A stretch of 64,000 nucleotides of DNA, from assembly GCA_964536835.1 (NCBI GenBank), contig CAZIAZ010000008.1, positions 1-64,000 on the forward strand, read 5' to 3'. Made by a program: the position numbers and the translations under genes. Of this stretch, positions 18,216 to 26,058 are shown in pieces (the stretch's first letter is position 1; each line of letters starts with the position of its first letter). The stretch comes from DAONFI01 sp035403485. Its GTDB lineage: Bacteria; Planctomycetota; Phycisphaerae; SM23-33. The notes beneath the pieces were generated by a model, which had not been told where the DNA came from, searched no databases, and saw only the letters and a program-made list of their open reading frames with translations.

Positions 18216-19472
18216 TTATGCCGTGTATGCCTTCCATGTAATATCAATTATCTTTTTGGCAATATCGTCGTTACAGTCACCCCATATTTCCGTCAGCAGT
18301 GCGGCCATGGATTCCCTGGTAAGGTCTTCACATTTTGCCGGAAGGTTGACGGGTTTGGGGTTTATTTCATTCTGCCGACGAATCATTGACCGTATGCCGG
18401 CGGCAGCGCCCAGGGCTATCGTTGCTGGCGTGAAACCCTGCTCTATTGCCAGCCGCATTGTGCCGAAAAGTCTGTCGCTTTGGCTTAACTTTCGAAGATG
18501 ATCGCGGCCGACGCGGCTTATCAGGTCGGTCAGATAAGGATTGACCATGCGAACAAGAAGATCGTCGGCATATGCGCGATAACCTGCCTCCGTAAACAGT
18601 TCGTCGCCGAGCGATGCATATTTTTTGCATAACGGCCGGCCGGAGTCCTCAAGAAACGCCTTGCGAGCCAGCGAAAGAATCTGCCGGTCGGCGGCAAGCT
18701 GGGACATTGTGACGTAACCTTTTTCTTCGCCCATGTAGGCCATCATGGCGTGAATGGCATTGTGGCCGTAAAGTTTGGCTTCCTCGAAAGGAATCAAATC
18801 ATCTTTTTCTATCAGCACTGAAATGCCGCGTTTAAATCCGTCGAGTGATATTCGCGTAATGAGGATACGATTGAACTCCTCGACAAGAATAGCCTTCGGC
18901 GACGCCGGCGCCATTTTTGCTATGCCCAATTCCGCAATTTCTTTCGGTTCGGTGATAATGCCGCTCATTTTGCCGATGACCGTGTTGAGAGCCTGAAATT
19001 TTGCCAGATGTTCAGACCTTATCAGCGGCGAAACCGCTTCCAGGAAATATTCTGCCGCCCGATTGTTATTCTCGGCGGTGTAGAATACCGTGTTCATGGG
19101 TTCGACGCGACGATTGACGCCTTCGGCAAAGAGTTTGGCGGCACACGAATCGCCCAGGGAATAGAATTTGACGCTCGGCAGGGCTGTGCCGAGTTCGTCC
19201 GCCTCCGTGATAGCCTGGACGAGTTTTTCGCGATCTTCGGCTACGTTGGGGTTGTAAAGTTCGACGCCCTCGACGGCCACCGTTTCAATGCGGTCTGCCA
19301 GCGCGATATTGAGCATGTAACGATTTCCCGCCGCGCGAACTGCATCGACCATGCCCTGGTCTATCTCCGCCACCACCAGCCTGTCAAAATTGCCCGAACG
19401 AAACGCTTCATACACGAACAGTCCGCTCTGTATGGGCCCGAATCCGAAACCGACATAAATTTTCTTGCTCAT
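18216..19472 (-). CDS. Mannitol dehydrogenase-family oxidoreductase
   Basis: A 418-residue NAD(P)-dependent polyol/polyol-phosphate dehydrogenase of the MtlD/mannitol dehydrogenase type. The N-terminal nucleotide-binding start is KIYVGFGFGPIQSGLFVYEA. The C-terminal helical domain carries KLYGHNAIHAMMAYMG, the family's active-site segment with Lys and the conserved Asn/His. I start at the second Met (19472), which has GAGAG 8 bp upstream. The DeoR-type regulator lies 100 bp upstream on the same strand, as is common for sugar-alcohol catabolism. The exact substrate is not determined; mannitol-1-phosphate is possible. Confidence 0.8.
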   Translation of the reverse strand: MSKKIYVGFGFGPIQSGLFVYEAFRSGNFDRLVVAEIDQGMVDAVRAAGNRYMLNIALADRIETVAVEGVELYNPNVAEDREKLVQAITEADELGTALPSVKFYSLGDSCAAKLFAEGVNRRVEPMNTVFYTAENNNRAAEYFLEAVSPLIRSEHLAKFQALNTVIGKMSGIITEPKEIAELGIAKMAPASPKAILVEEFNRILITRISLDGFKRGISVLIEKDDLIPFEEAKLYGHNAIHAMMAYMGEEKGYVTMSQLAADRQILSLARKAFLEDSGRPLCKKYASLGDELFTEAGYRAYADDLLVRMVNPYLTDLISRVGRDHLRKLSQSDRLFGTMRLAIEQGFTPATIALGAAAGIRSMIRRQNEINPKPVNLPAKCEDLTRESMAALLTEIWGDCNDDIAKKIIDITWKAYTA

Positions 19473-19572
19473 TTTTACGACTCTCATTCAAATAAATTTA
19501 ATCGCAGGGTTTGGGAATTTTTTTTACGCTTTAAAACCGCAGATTTACAAGGGTCACTTTATAAAAAACAGC

Positions 19573-20373
19573 TTAATTTTTCGCACGGATAGTTGTGACC
19601 TTTGTGCCGAGCTTTTCAAGTCGTCTACGTTTTTCATCGTCAAGCGCATCGTCGGTTATAAGGCCAGCCGTTTCCTGCACGAATCCGTGACGGGTCAGTT
19701 CCGTTCGGCCGATTTTCGAACTGTCGGCAAGAATGTAAGTGCTGTCCGCCCTGGAACGGATTTTCCTGTCAACTTCGGCGGTGCGCGTGTCGGCATTGTA
19801 CATGGCGCCGTCTAAATCTATAGCGTCGGCACCCTGAAACGCGACATCGGCAAAAAACATGTCCAGCACCGATTCCGCCACGATACCCGTCAAATCAGGG
19901 CTACCCTTGCGAACAATTCCACCCAGCAATATTGTCTGAATATTTTCGCAGAACTGCAATTCGCTGGCTACCGCAAGCGAGGGGGTTATAACCGTAAGTT
20001 GGCCGGCCGAATCGAAATGCCTCAAAAGGTGCGCCAGTTCCAGCGATGTCGTGCCGGTGTCGATGATAATTCGCATGCCGCTTTTTATCAATTTCAACGC
20101 TTCACGCGCGATAGCCTGCTTGGCGCGGCGATTAGCCTGACGACGAGCCACAAAATTGAACTCGAACGCCATCCGTTCAGCCATAGTCGCTCCGCCGTGC
20201 GTACGATGCACCTTGCCAATCGCTTCAAGCGAATCCAGGTCGCGGCGGACGGTCATCTCGCTGACGCCGAAGCTGGCGGCAAGCTCGGGGATGGACACAC
20301 TCTGGCTGTCCGCGAGTTTTTGAGAAATAAGCTCTCGCCGCCTAGCTGCCGGTATTTTGACCTGCCGTTTCAT
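19573..20373 (-). CDS. DeoR-family transcriptional regulator
   Basis: A 266-residue regulator. The N-terminal winged helix (about residues 10-65, LAASFGVSEMTVRRDLDSLE, then GKVHRTHGGA) is typical of DeoR. The C-terminal sugar-phosphate-sensing domain has IDTGTTSLELAHLLRHF and ILADSSKIGRTELTRHG. It probably controls the downstream dehydrogenase gene and responds to a phosphorylated sugar or polyol. Start chosen at ATG 20373, with GGA 8 bp upstream, over an in-frame TTG. A 122-bp multi-hairpin repeat lies in its upstream region, shared with the divergent pilin locus. Confidence 0.9.
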   Translation of the reverse strand: MKRQVKIPAARRRELISQKLADSQSVSIPELAASFGVSEMTVRRDLDSLEAIGKVHRTHGGATMAERMAFEFNFVARRQANRRAKQAIAREALKLIKSGMRIIIDTGTTSLELAHLLRHFDSAGQLTVITPSLAVASELQFCENIQTILLGGIVRKGSPDLTGIVAESVLDMFFADVAFQGADAIDLDGAMYNADTRTAEVDRKIRSRADSTYILADSSKIGRTELTRHGFVQETAGLITDDALDDEKRRRLEKLGTKVTTIRAKN

Positions 20374-20424
20374 ACGTTTTTCCAATCAAGCACATCATCA
20401 CTTTAAAAAATTGATAGATAGCGT

Positions 20425-20546
20425 AGTGAATCTCTACGGGTTAAAACCCGTAGCATCATATTCATCAGGCTTTCGCCTGTCCGCCTCACGGCGGATACTT
20501 TCATCTACGGTTTAAAAACCGTAGAATTACGAAGGACATATTAAAA
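20425..20546. repeat. 122-bp multi-hairpin repeat, copy A
   Basis: The unit begins AGTGAATCTCTACGGG and ends GAAGGACATATTAAAA. It contains four successive hairpins: CTACGGGTTAAAACCCGTAG, CAGGCTTTCGCCTG, TCCGCCTCACGGCGGA and CTACGGTTTAAAAACCGTAG. Copy B at 30700-30821 appears identical by eye. Both lie in gaps between divergently transcribed genes. Confidence 0.85.
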
Positions 20547-20705
20547 TAACAACATTTCACAAAAATGCAACAGGGGTGACTTTTCATTGGAAAACGGTCA
20601 GAAAGTGAAATAAAATAATTACGGTAAGCGTTAATCGCTCAAATTACACTTACGTATGGGACTTTACGAAGGGTGACATCAACAACGTTAAGAGTTTTTA
20701 ACAAA

Positions 20706-20879
20706 ATGAAACGTCGCATAAAAAATGTTGAGAAAATTTCCGGGCAGATGACGGTGGAATGGGCATTGCTTATCGCCGCTTTCGGATTGCCGATGATAGC
20801 CGTATTTCGTCTCATGCTGACGGCACTTACCGGCTTTTATCAGATGCTCACATGCGTTATTTCTCTGCCATTGCCGTAA
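20706..20879 (+). CDS. Flp/Tad-type pilin-like peptide
   Basis: A peptide of 57 residues: basic leader (MKRRIKNVEKISGQMTVEW) followed by one hydrophobic helix (ALLIAAFGLPMIAVF). The G-Q-M-T-V-E-W junction resembles the prepilin peptidase site G/xxxxE of Flp pilins. I prefer ATG 20706; a GTG at 20673 is in frame and would add 11 residues. The next gene encodes a prepilin peptidase and later genes are TadE/TadG-like, supporting a pseudopilin role. Upstream, 20547-20705 is non-coding. Confidence 0.65.
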   Translation: MKRRIKNVEKISGQMTVEWALLIAAFGLPMIAVFRLMLTALTGFYQMLTCVISLPLP

Positions 20880-20976
20880 TTGCAATTATTTTCAGCCCTG
20901 TTTGAAACTATTTATACGTTTTATGCGTTTGATAACAGAGTAAATTCAACCCGACCGATTTGAGCAGAAATAAGAT

Positions 20977-21588
20977 ATGCATATTCCCGTGACGTTACAA
21001 TATTGGCCCTTCATGCTCGCCGGCGTGCTGCTGGCCGTTTCGGCATGGAGCGATTATCGCCGCCATGTTATTCCCGACGCATTTACCCTCCCTGTTCTGC
21101 TCATCGCATTAGCCGGCCATCTTGCGTGCAGTTTCCTGGTAGCAAAAAATCCGGACAATAATAATATCTTTTCAGCCGTCGGCGTGATGGGTTTTCGTGA
21201 CAGCCTTTACGGTTTGCTTCTCGGCGGCGTGCCGATGACGTTTGTCTGGCGTGCCGGCGGAGTCGGCGGCGGCGATGTAAAACTGCTGGCGGCGGTCGGC
21301 GCGACGCTGGGCTGGCGATGGACGCTGGATATCATGTTCGTCGCGTTCATACTTTCAGCAGCCTGGGCTATAATCATCATAATCCGAAAAAACATCGCCG
21401 CCAGAATATTCATGAACATATGGACGTTCCTTGCCCATGCGCACAGCCGCAAAGAAAAAAATCGTTCGACGGCTAACTCGCCTGGAATAGAATTTGCGTT
21501 GGCAGCCGCCGGCGGATTCATAATAGCCGTCGTCTGCAACATCGCCAACGGCATGAACGGCAATTTTACGATGAATTTCGCCATGTGA
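20977..21588 (+). CDS. A24-family prepilin peptidase (TadV/CpaA-like)
   Basis: This is an inner-membrane aspartic protease of 203 residues with about six hydrophobic segments. The two catalytic aspartates are in SDYRRHVIPDAF (N-terminal) and VGGGDVKLLAAVGATLG (central). It lacks the N-methylating zinc domain of PilD, as in the short TadV/CpaA group. The last 50 residues form an extra polar loop and helix. It probably processes the 57-residue pilin-like peptide upstream and perhaps the TadE-like proteins downstream. Confidence 0.88.
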   Translation: MHIPVTLQYWPFMLAGVLLAVSAWSDYRRHVIPDAFTLPVLLIALAGHLACSFLVAKNPDNNNIFSAVGVMGFRDSLYGLLLGGVPMTFVWRAGGVGGGDVKLLAAVGATLGWRWTLDIMFVAFILSAAWAIIIIIRKNIAARIFMNIWTFLAHAHSRKEKNRSTANSPGIEFALAAAGGFIIAVVCNIANGMNGNFTMNFAM

Positions 21589-21589
21589 T

Positions 21590-22564
21590 TTGGCCTTAAA
21601 AGTATTACAACGGTATTTTTCGAGGAAATGGAATATTTTTAATAACTTTAAATCTTTTAATTTTTTTAAAAATTTAAAAAAATTTAAAAAATTTTTAAAA
21701 AGAACGCTGATTATTGCGGCGGTGTTATCTGTCGCCTGCATTGCAATCGTGTCTTACGGCGGCGGCGTTTTTGACGGCCCCGTTTTGCGCAGTGCATTAG
21801 CAACGCCGTTATTCCGGTTTTATCTTTCCATCGCCGCAATCAGCCTGCTGGTTATCTCGGTTATACTCGGTTTCGCGGCGAGAAAACGCAGAAAACCCCT
21901 TCCCGCCACCGCCGGTACAATCATAATTGAATTTACGCTCGTTCTTCCGATACTTTTGATGCTTTCCCTGATTCTGCTTCAGAGTTCGCTGGTGTTGGCC
22001 GGCCATCTTTGTGTGACATACGCAGGCTTCTGCGCCGCCCGCAGTGCGATAGTACAGATACCGCAGAATTATACTGACGAAAAGACCAATTATCTGAACA
22101 CTTCCGGCGATTCGCAAAAAATGTCACATATTCTTGACGCCGCCTGTTGGGCCGTCATGCCTGTTTGCGACGGCAGTTACGCCGGCAGCACTGCCGATGA
22201 CCGGCTGACTCAGGGCTTTGAAACGCTTTATTCCGAAAACGGCCAAACCGCCCCCAAATGGGTCAGCAGTTATCTGGCCGCAAAACTCGCCTACGCCAAA
22301 AGTCATACTACGGTTACGGTGGCTGTACCGGAGGAAGACGATTATTACAGCGAGCACGAAGACATCAAGGTTGACGTCACGCACGACCTTTACCTGTCTG
22401 TGCCGTATGCCGACGTACTGCTCGCAACATTGGACTCCGACCATGCCGTTGAACTTTCGGACGACAAACGGGCTATTCGAGTTACGACCACATGTACGCT
22501 GACGAACCAGGGCACAAGCATGGAAATTCCGGTAGAAAGTTTCCCGAAGACAGATGATGACTGA
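21590..22564 (+). CDS. TadE-like membrane protein with extra N-terminal helices
   Basis: An open frame of 324 codons. Two hydrophobic segments (about residues 40-60 and 75-95) precede a TadE-like motif (GTIIIEFTLVLPILLMLSLI), followed by an extracytoplasmic region. The start is uncertain. The frame opens with TTG at 21590, no in-frame ATG lies before the TadE motif, and GAGGAAATG at 21622-21630 is out of frame and would give only four codons. Codons about 14-36 are made of a TTTAAAAATTT-type A/T tract (21630-21706) resembling the window's intergenic tracts, so the true N-terminus may be later or use a rare start. It overlaps the next gene by 11 bp. Confidence 0.7.
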   Translation: MALKVLQRYFSRKWNIFNNFKSFNFFKNLKKFKKFLKRTLIIAAVLSVACIAIVSYGGGVFDGPVLRSALATPLFRFYLSIAAISLLVISVILGFAARKRRKPLPATAGTIIIEFTLVLPILLMLSLILLQSSLVLAGHLCVTYAGFCAARSAIVQIPQNYTDEKTNYLNTSGDSQKMSHILDAACWAVMPVCDGSYAGSTADDRLTQGFETLYSENGQTAPKWVSSYLAAKLAYAKSHTTVTVAVPEEDDYYSEHEDIKVDVTHDLYLSVPYADVLLATLDSDHAVELSDDKRAIRVTTTCTLTNQGTSMEIPVESFPKTDDD

Positions 22565-25295
22565 CCGTACAAAAATAAAAATTTATCCGACACTCAATAA
22601 TATCACTCACCGGCGCGAGAGGCGAGGCGCGGTGCTGTTTATAGTATTGATTGCCATGACGCTGCTGGTGGGGCTGGTGTTTTTCGTACTCAATGCCGGC
22701 ACTCAGGTCAACAGGCGTCTCGAGCTTCAGGACACCGCCGATTCGACGGCTATGGGCGGTGCGAACTGGATGGCTCGCAGCATGAACGTAATTGCGATGG
22801 ACAACGTGGGCATGACCCGCATGATAATGATGTCAGCCATGCTGGACTCCATGCCGCTTGCCGCGGAAATGACCATCGCCGAGGAAACGGGCGAGAAATC
22901 CCTGCCGCTGGCGCTGACAAGATTCAAAACGCTCGGGCCGGCTTATACGGAAATGGAACAAGACAATTTCTTCCGCAGGGGGTTGGCCGAAATTTACAGG
23001 CAGATGAATTACGAGGACAACAATACCACCGACCTCGATCTGCTCAAAAAGATAGACGATACTTTTGACCAGAAGGACGAATTGGCGTTGGAGGACGGTT
23101 ACGACGTTGCGCCTACTACGCAGTGGGAATATTCAGGTTCGGTTCAATACGTCATAGACGACAACGACGGCGGCTTTGCCACCACGGGTTCATGGCAGCG
23201 GGCGGAGCTTTCGCAGCAATATTCAACGTGCTGTTATACTACGACGTCTTCCGGCGCGACGGCGACCTGGACCAAATATCTGCCAAAGAGCGGGGAATAT
23301 GCGGTATACGCCCGCTGGCCGTCCAGCGACAGCCTGAACCAGGGTGCATCCTACACGATAAACTATTCCGGCGGTTCGCAAGACGTCCTGCGCGACCAGA
23401 CAAGAAACGGCGGCAAATGGGTCAAGCTTGGCGAATTTTCATTCAGTTCCGATTCGCCGGCACAGGTCACCCTGACGCACACCGGCACAGCCGCCAGCGC
23501 AGCCGACGCAATAAAATTCATCAGTTCGTCGAATGAAAAAAATCGCGGTTATGTCTGGCGCGCAGCGGTGGCGATGGATAAATTATCGCAGGCTACCGTC
23601 GAAAACCTGGCTGACCGCGTCTCGCAAAATGCCAACCTTTCCGGCGAAACAAATAATGCGTCGATAGCATTCTGCGCCCCACTCAAGCCGGCTCTGCCGT
23701 GCGAGCGGTTCGATTTCAGCAAGTTCGAAAGCGTACTCGTTGACAACGTTAATTACGATCGTGATACGGCGACCGTTCGCAAGAGTGACCTTGTGGATTA
23801 TCTGTACAATTCCGACGACCCCGCGCAGGCGGCTCGCTACAAGACCAAAAACGGCGTGAGGGACACAGTCAAAGGCTGGGGGTCGTATGGCGATTACGTC
23901 AGCGGCGGTGCGATTCCGGATTTCAGTTTTCCGTACAGAATCGGGCCGTTCGCGTCGTTATACCGTTGGCGGTTTCCGTGGGAAAGTTATAAACAGCTCT
24001 TCGATGAACGGTTGGGATATTCAGGTTTCGGCCCATATGAGGCGTTGTTGCGGGACGTGTTGAACAATTTCGGCCAAGGCGGCTGGTTCTGGAGCAGCAG
24101 ATGGACTGGCAATATAAGCAAGACGAGCCGTTTTGCTTTTCATCTCCGCACGCTTTCAAAAATCAAACTGGCCATGATGTTCAAAAGAGGCCGCGGAGAT
24201 TCCAATCCTGCCCAGCTCCCCGTGCAATACAGCGACGAATGGATAACCGACTACGATGCCGCGGTTGAATATTATAACAAGGAGCAAAAAGAATTTTCCG
24301 ACAAGCTCAGTGAGTATCAGCAGGCTCTCAAGGATGCCCAGCAAAACAATACTACCGCTCCGGATGCGCCTGTACTCAACAGTAAAATCATGACCACCAG
24401 ATATTACGACGTAATCGTGAAGTCCACCATTCCCTGGGACAGTCCCGACTGGATGAATCCATCGGCATACGACGCGTCTACGCCGACAAACACGTTCGTG
24501 CCGGAAAGATGGTTCAGCTGGCAGTTGCCGTCCGGCAAAGGCCCATATACGAAAGCCTCCGCTTATCCGCTTCATCGCTGGATAAGAGACCTCAAGGGCT
24601 GGAGACCGATGACTTATACTTCGTACAATTCGGACACATCGCCATCGGCGTGGACGGAAGGCCGCTGGTATGAAGTCGCCAGCCGCGTCTGGGCGAAAAA
24701 ATGGAAGACCCAGGCGTCATATGACCGCTACGACCAGTTGAATCTGCCGATTCGATATCAGGACCCTGATAATCCAACGTCCGGTACGATTCCATATACG
24801 ATATATTACTTTCAGATACGCGTTTTCGGCGGAATTGAGTTGAGGAACGAGATTATGGTTTCCGACCCGCTCGACGGCGCCAGTCCGGACGATTTGCCGG
24901 CGCCGATTCTGCTCGACAGCGATAAATGCGAATACAATTCCACCGGCGAACAGGCTAATCACAGTTCGTACCTGCGTTTTTTAGGCGTCGCCAGCCGCAG
25001 TGCGCCGGCTCGCGTCTGGCCGGGCCAGTTCACGCTCGGCAATCCAGCCGGCCGAATGACGGCTGTGGCGGAAGCCGTGGTATTCAATAATTCAAGCTGG
25101 GATTTGTGGACGCAGGACTGGCGAGCCCAACTTGTGCCGGTCAGCGGCTGGGAAGATTGGCAAAATACCCTAGCCACCCAACTTGACGGCCTGAATGACG
25201 TCGATACGCAGGAAAACCCCGATGACGTCCGGCAAACGCTGGAGTACCTGCTGTCGCTTGACCCGCAATTCATGGATTTATACCTGGACCATTGA
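22554..25295 (+). CDS. TadG-like protein with inserted golvesin-like domain
   Basis: A 913-residue protein. A basic leader and a single transmembrane helix (about residues 24-46, AVLFIVLIAMTLLVGLVFFV) are followed by the TadG-type stretch LQDTADSTAMGGANWMARSM. Residues about 217-325 look like a golvesin/Xly carbohydrate-binding-like beta domain (GEYAVYARWPSSDS, then VKLGEFSFSSDSPAQVTLTH). The remaining 580 residues are large, polar and tryptophan/tyrosine-rich, with a coiled-coil-like segment near 580-600 (YYNKEQKEFSDKLSEYQQAL). Most of the protein is expected outside the inner membrane. I cannot name a function beyond a minor-pilin or surface role. Confidence 0.7.
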   Translation: MMTDRTKIKIYPTLNNITHRRERRGAVLFIVLIAMTLLVGLVFFVLNAGTQVNRRLELQDTADSTAMGGANWMARSMNVIAMDNVGMTRMIMMSAMLDSMPLAAEMTIAEETGEKSLPLALTRFKTLGPAYTEMEQDNFFRRGLAEIYRQMNYEDNNTTDLDLLKKIDDTFDQKDELALEDGYDVAPTTQWEYSGSVQYVIDDNDGGFATTGSWQRAELSQQYSTCCYTTTSSGATATWTKYLPKSGEYAVYARWPSSDSLNQGASYTINYSGGSQDVLRDQTRNGGKWVKLGEFSFSSDSPAQVTLTHTGTAASAADAIKFISSSNEKNRGYVWRAAVAMDKLSQATVENLADRVSQNANLSGETNNASIAFCAPLKPALPCERFDFSKFESVLVDNVNYDRDTATVRKSDLVDYLYNSDDPAQAARYKTKNGVRDTVKGWGSYGDYVSGGAIPDFSFPYRIGPFASLYRWRFPWESYKQLFDERLGYSGFGPYEALLRDVLNNFGQGGWFWSSRWTGNISKTSRFAFHLRTLSKIKLAMMFKRGRGDSNPAQLPVQYSDEWITDYDAAVEYYNKEQKEFSDKLSEYQQALKDAQQNNTTAPDAPVLNSKIMTTRYYDVIVKSTIPWDSPDWMNPSAYDASTPTNTFVPERWFSWQLPSGKGPYTKASAYPLHRWIRDLKGWRPMTYTSYNSDTSPSAWTEGRWYEVASRVWAKKWKTQASYDRYDQLNLPIRYQDPDNPTSGTIPYTIYYFQIRVFGGIELRNEIMVSDPLDGASPDDLPAPILLDSDKCEYNSTGEQANHSSYLRFLGVASRSAPARVWPGQFTLGNPAGRMTAVAEAVVFNNSSWDLWTQDWRAQLVPVSGWEDWQNTLATQLDGLNDVDTQENPDDVRQTLEYLLSLDPQFMDLYLDH

Positions 25296-25296
25296 T

Positions 25297-26019
25297 ATGC
25301 AATGCGCAAGAAACATATTCGGGCCCAAAACTTCTCGCCGCGGCACAGCGATGATAGAGACGGTATTCTGCATACCGCTTTTTGCATTGCTGCTGCTGGG
25401 CGTTTTTTTTCTCGGCTGGGCAATGCGCTGCGAGCAGAAACTCATAATCGCGTCACGCTACGCCGCGTGGCGGACAGCCGCCAATCGCGAAGTTTATGCA
25501 GACGCATGGAAAACGGCCTGGATAAACTACGGCGAACCGGACGAAGAAGAATCGCGAAACCAGTTCGTCGACGATTATGAAACACGCAATAAAATCGAGC
25601 CGACGGCAGCTTATCTGAATGAGCGTTTTTTCACCGGCACCGGCAGCGACACGACGATATCAACCGGCGGCTGGCCGAACGACGTGCTTGAAGAATACGT
25701 CAGCGACGCACGCAATGAAGACACCGACGCAGGCGACCTCGCCGACCGTACGGCACTCGGCGATTTTCCGAGCGGTAGCGGCGCAAAAGTCGCGTCACAA
25801 TTTGAGCACGATTACGACCTTTATTTGCGGTTCACGCACGGCGATACCGTAATGGACAGGTCACATTACATTGACGCGACAAGCTGGAGACGATGGCAGA
25901 CCTCGCTGCAGGAGCCGATGCGGGTCCTTTTTCTAAATGAATGGGACGAAACTGTAAAAACGGTTGAGCCGCAAGCTCTCCAGACCAGCCTCGAAGAAAT
26001 GTATTCACAAGACTGGTGA
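25297..26019 (+). CDS. TadE-like pseudopilin
   Basis: A 240-residue protein starting at ATG 25297, one base after the previous stop. The TadE motif RGTAMIETVFCIPLFALLLL is at about residues 14-34, followed by a polar extracytoplasmic domain. The upstream in-frame extension to 25195 is merely overlap with the TadG-like gene. It is the last gene of the locus. The outer end of a MITE (TAGAACCTATCCCAAAAAC) begins 2 bp after its stop. No TadA ATPase or TadB/TadC platform genes are nearby. Confidence 0.8.
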   Translation: MQCARNIFGPKTSRRGTAMIETVFCIPLFALLLLGVFFLGWAMRCEQKLIIASRYAAWRTAANREVYADAWKTAWINYGEPDEEESRNQFVDDYETRNKIEPTAAYLNERFFTGTGSDTTISTGGWPNDVLEEYVSDARNEDTDAGDLADRTALGDFPSGSGAKVASQFEHDYDLYLRFTHGDTVMDRSHYIDATSWRRWQTSLQEPMRVLFLNEWDETVKTVEPQALQTSLEEMYSQDW

Positions 26020-26020
26020 T

Positions 26021-26041
26021 TAGAACCTATCCCAAAAACAG
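26021..26041. mobile_element. MITE terminal-repeat remnant
   Basis: TAGAACCTATCCCAAAAACA matches the end of the elements at 18009 and 45706, but the match stops after 20 bp. It starts 2 bp after the TadE-like stop codon. It could be a solo end or a decayed insertion. Confidence 0.6.
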
Positions 26042-26058
26042 CCCAATATCAATCACTA

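Noticed and set aside
25195..25296. Upstream extension of the last TadE-like gene
   Set aside because: It lies wholly within the preceding gene in another frame; ATG 25297 directly follows that gene's stop.
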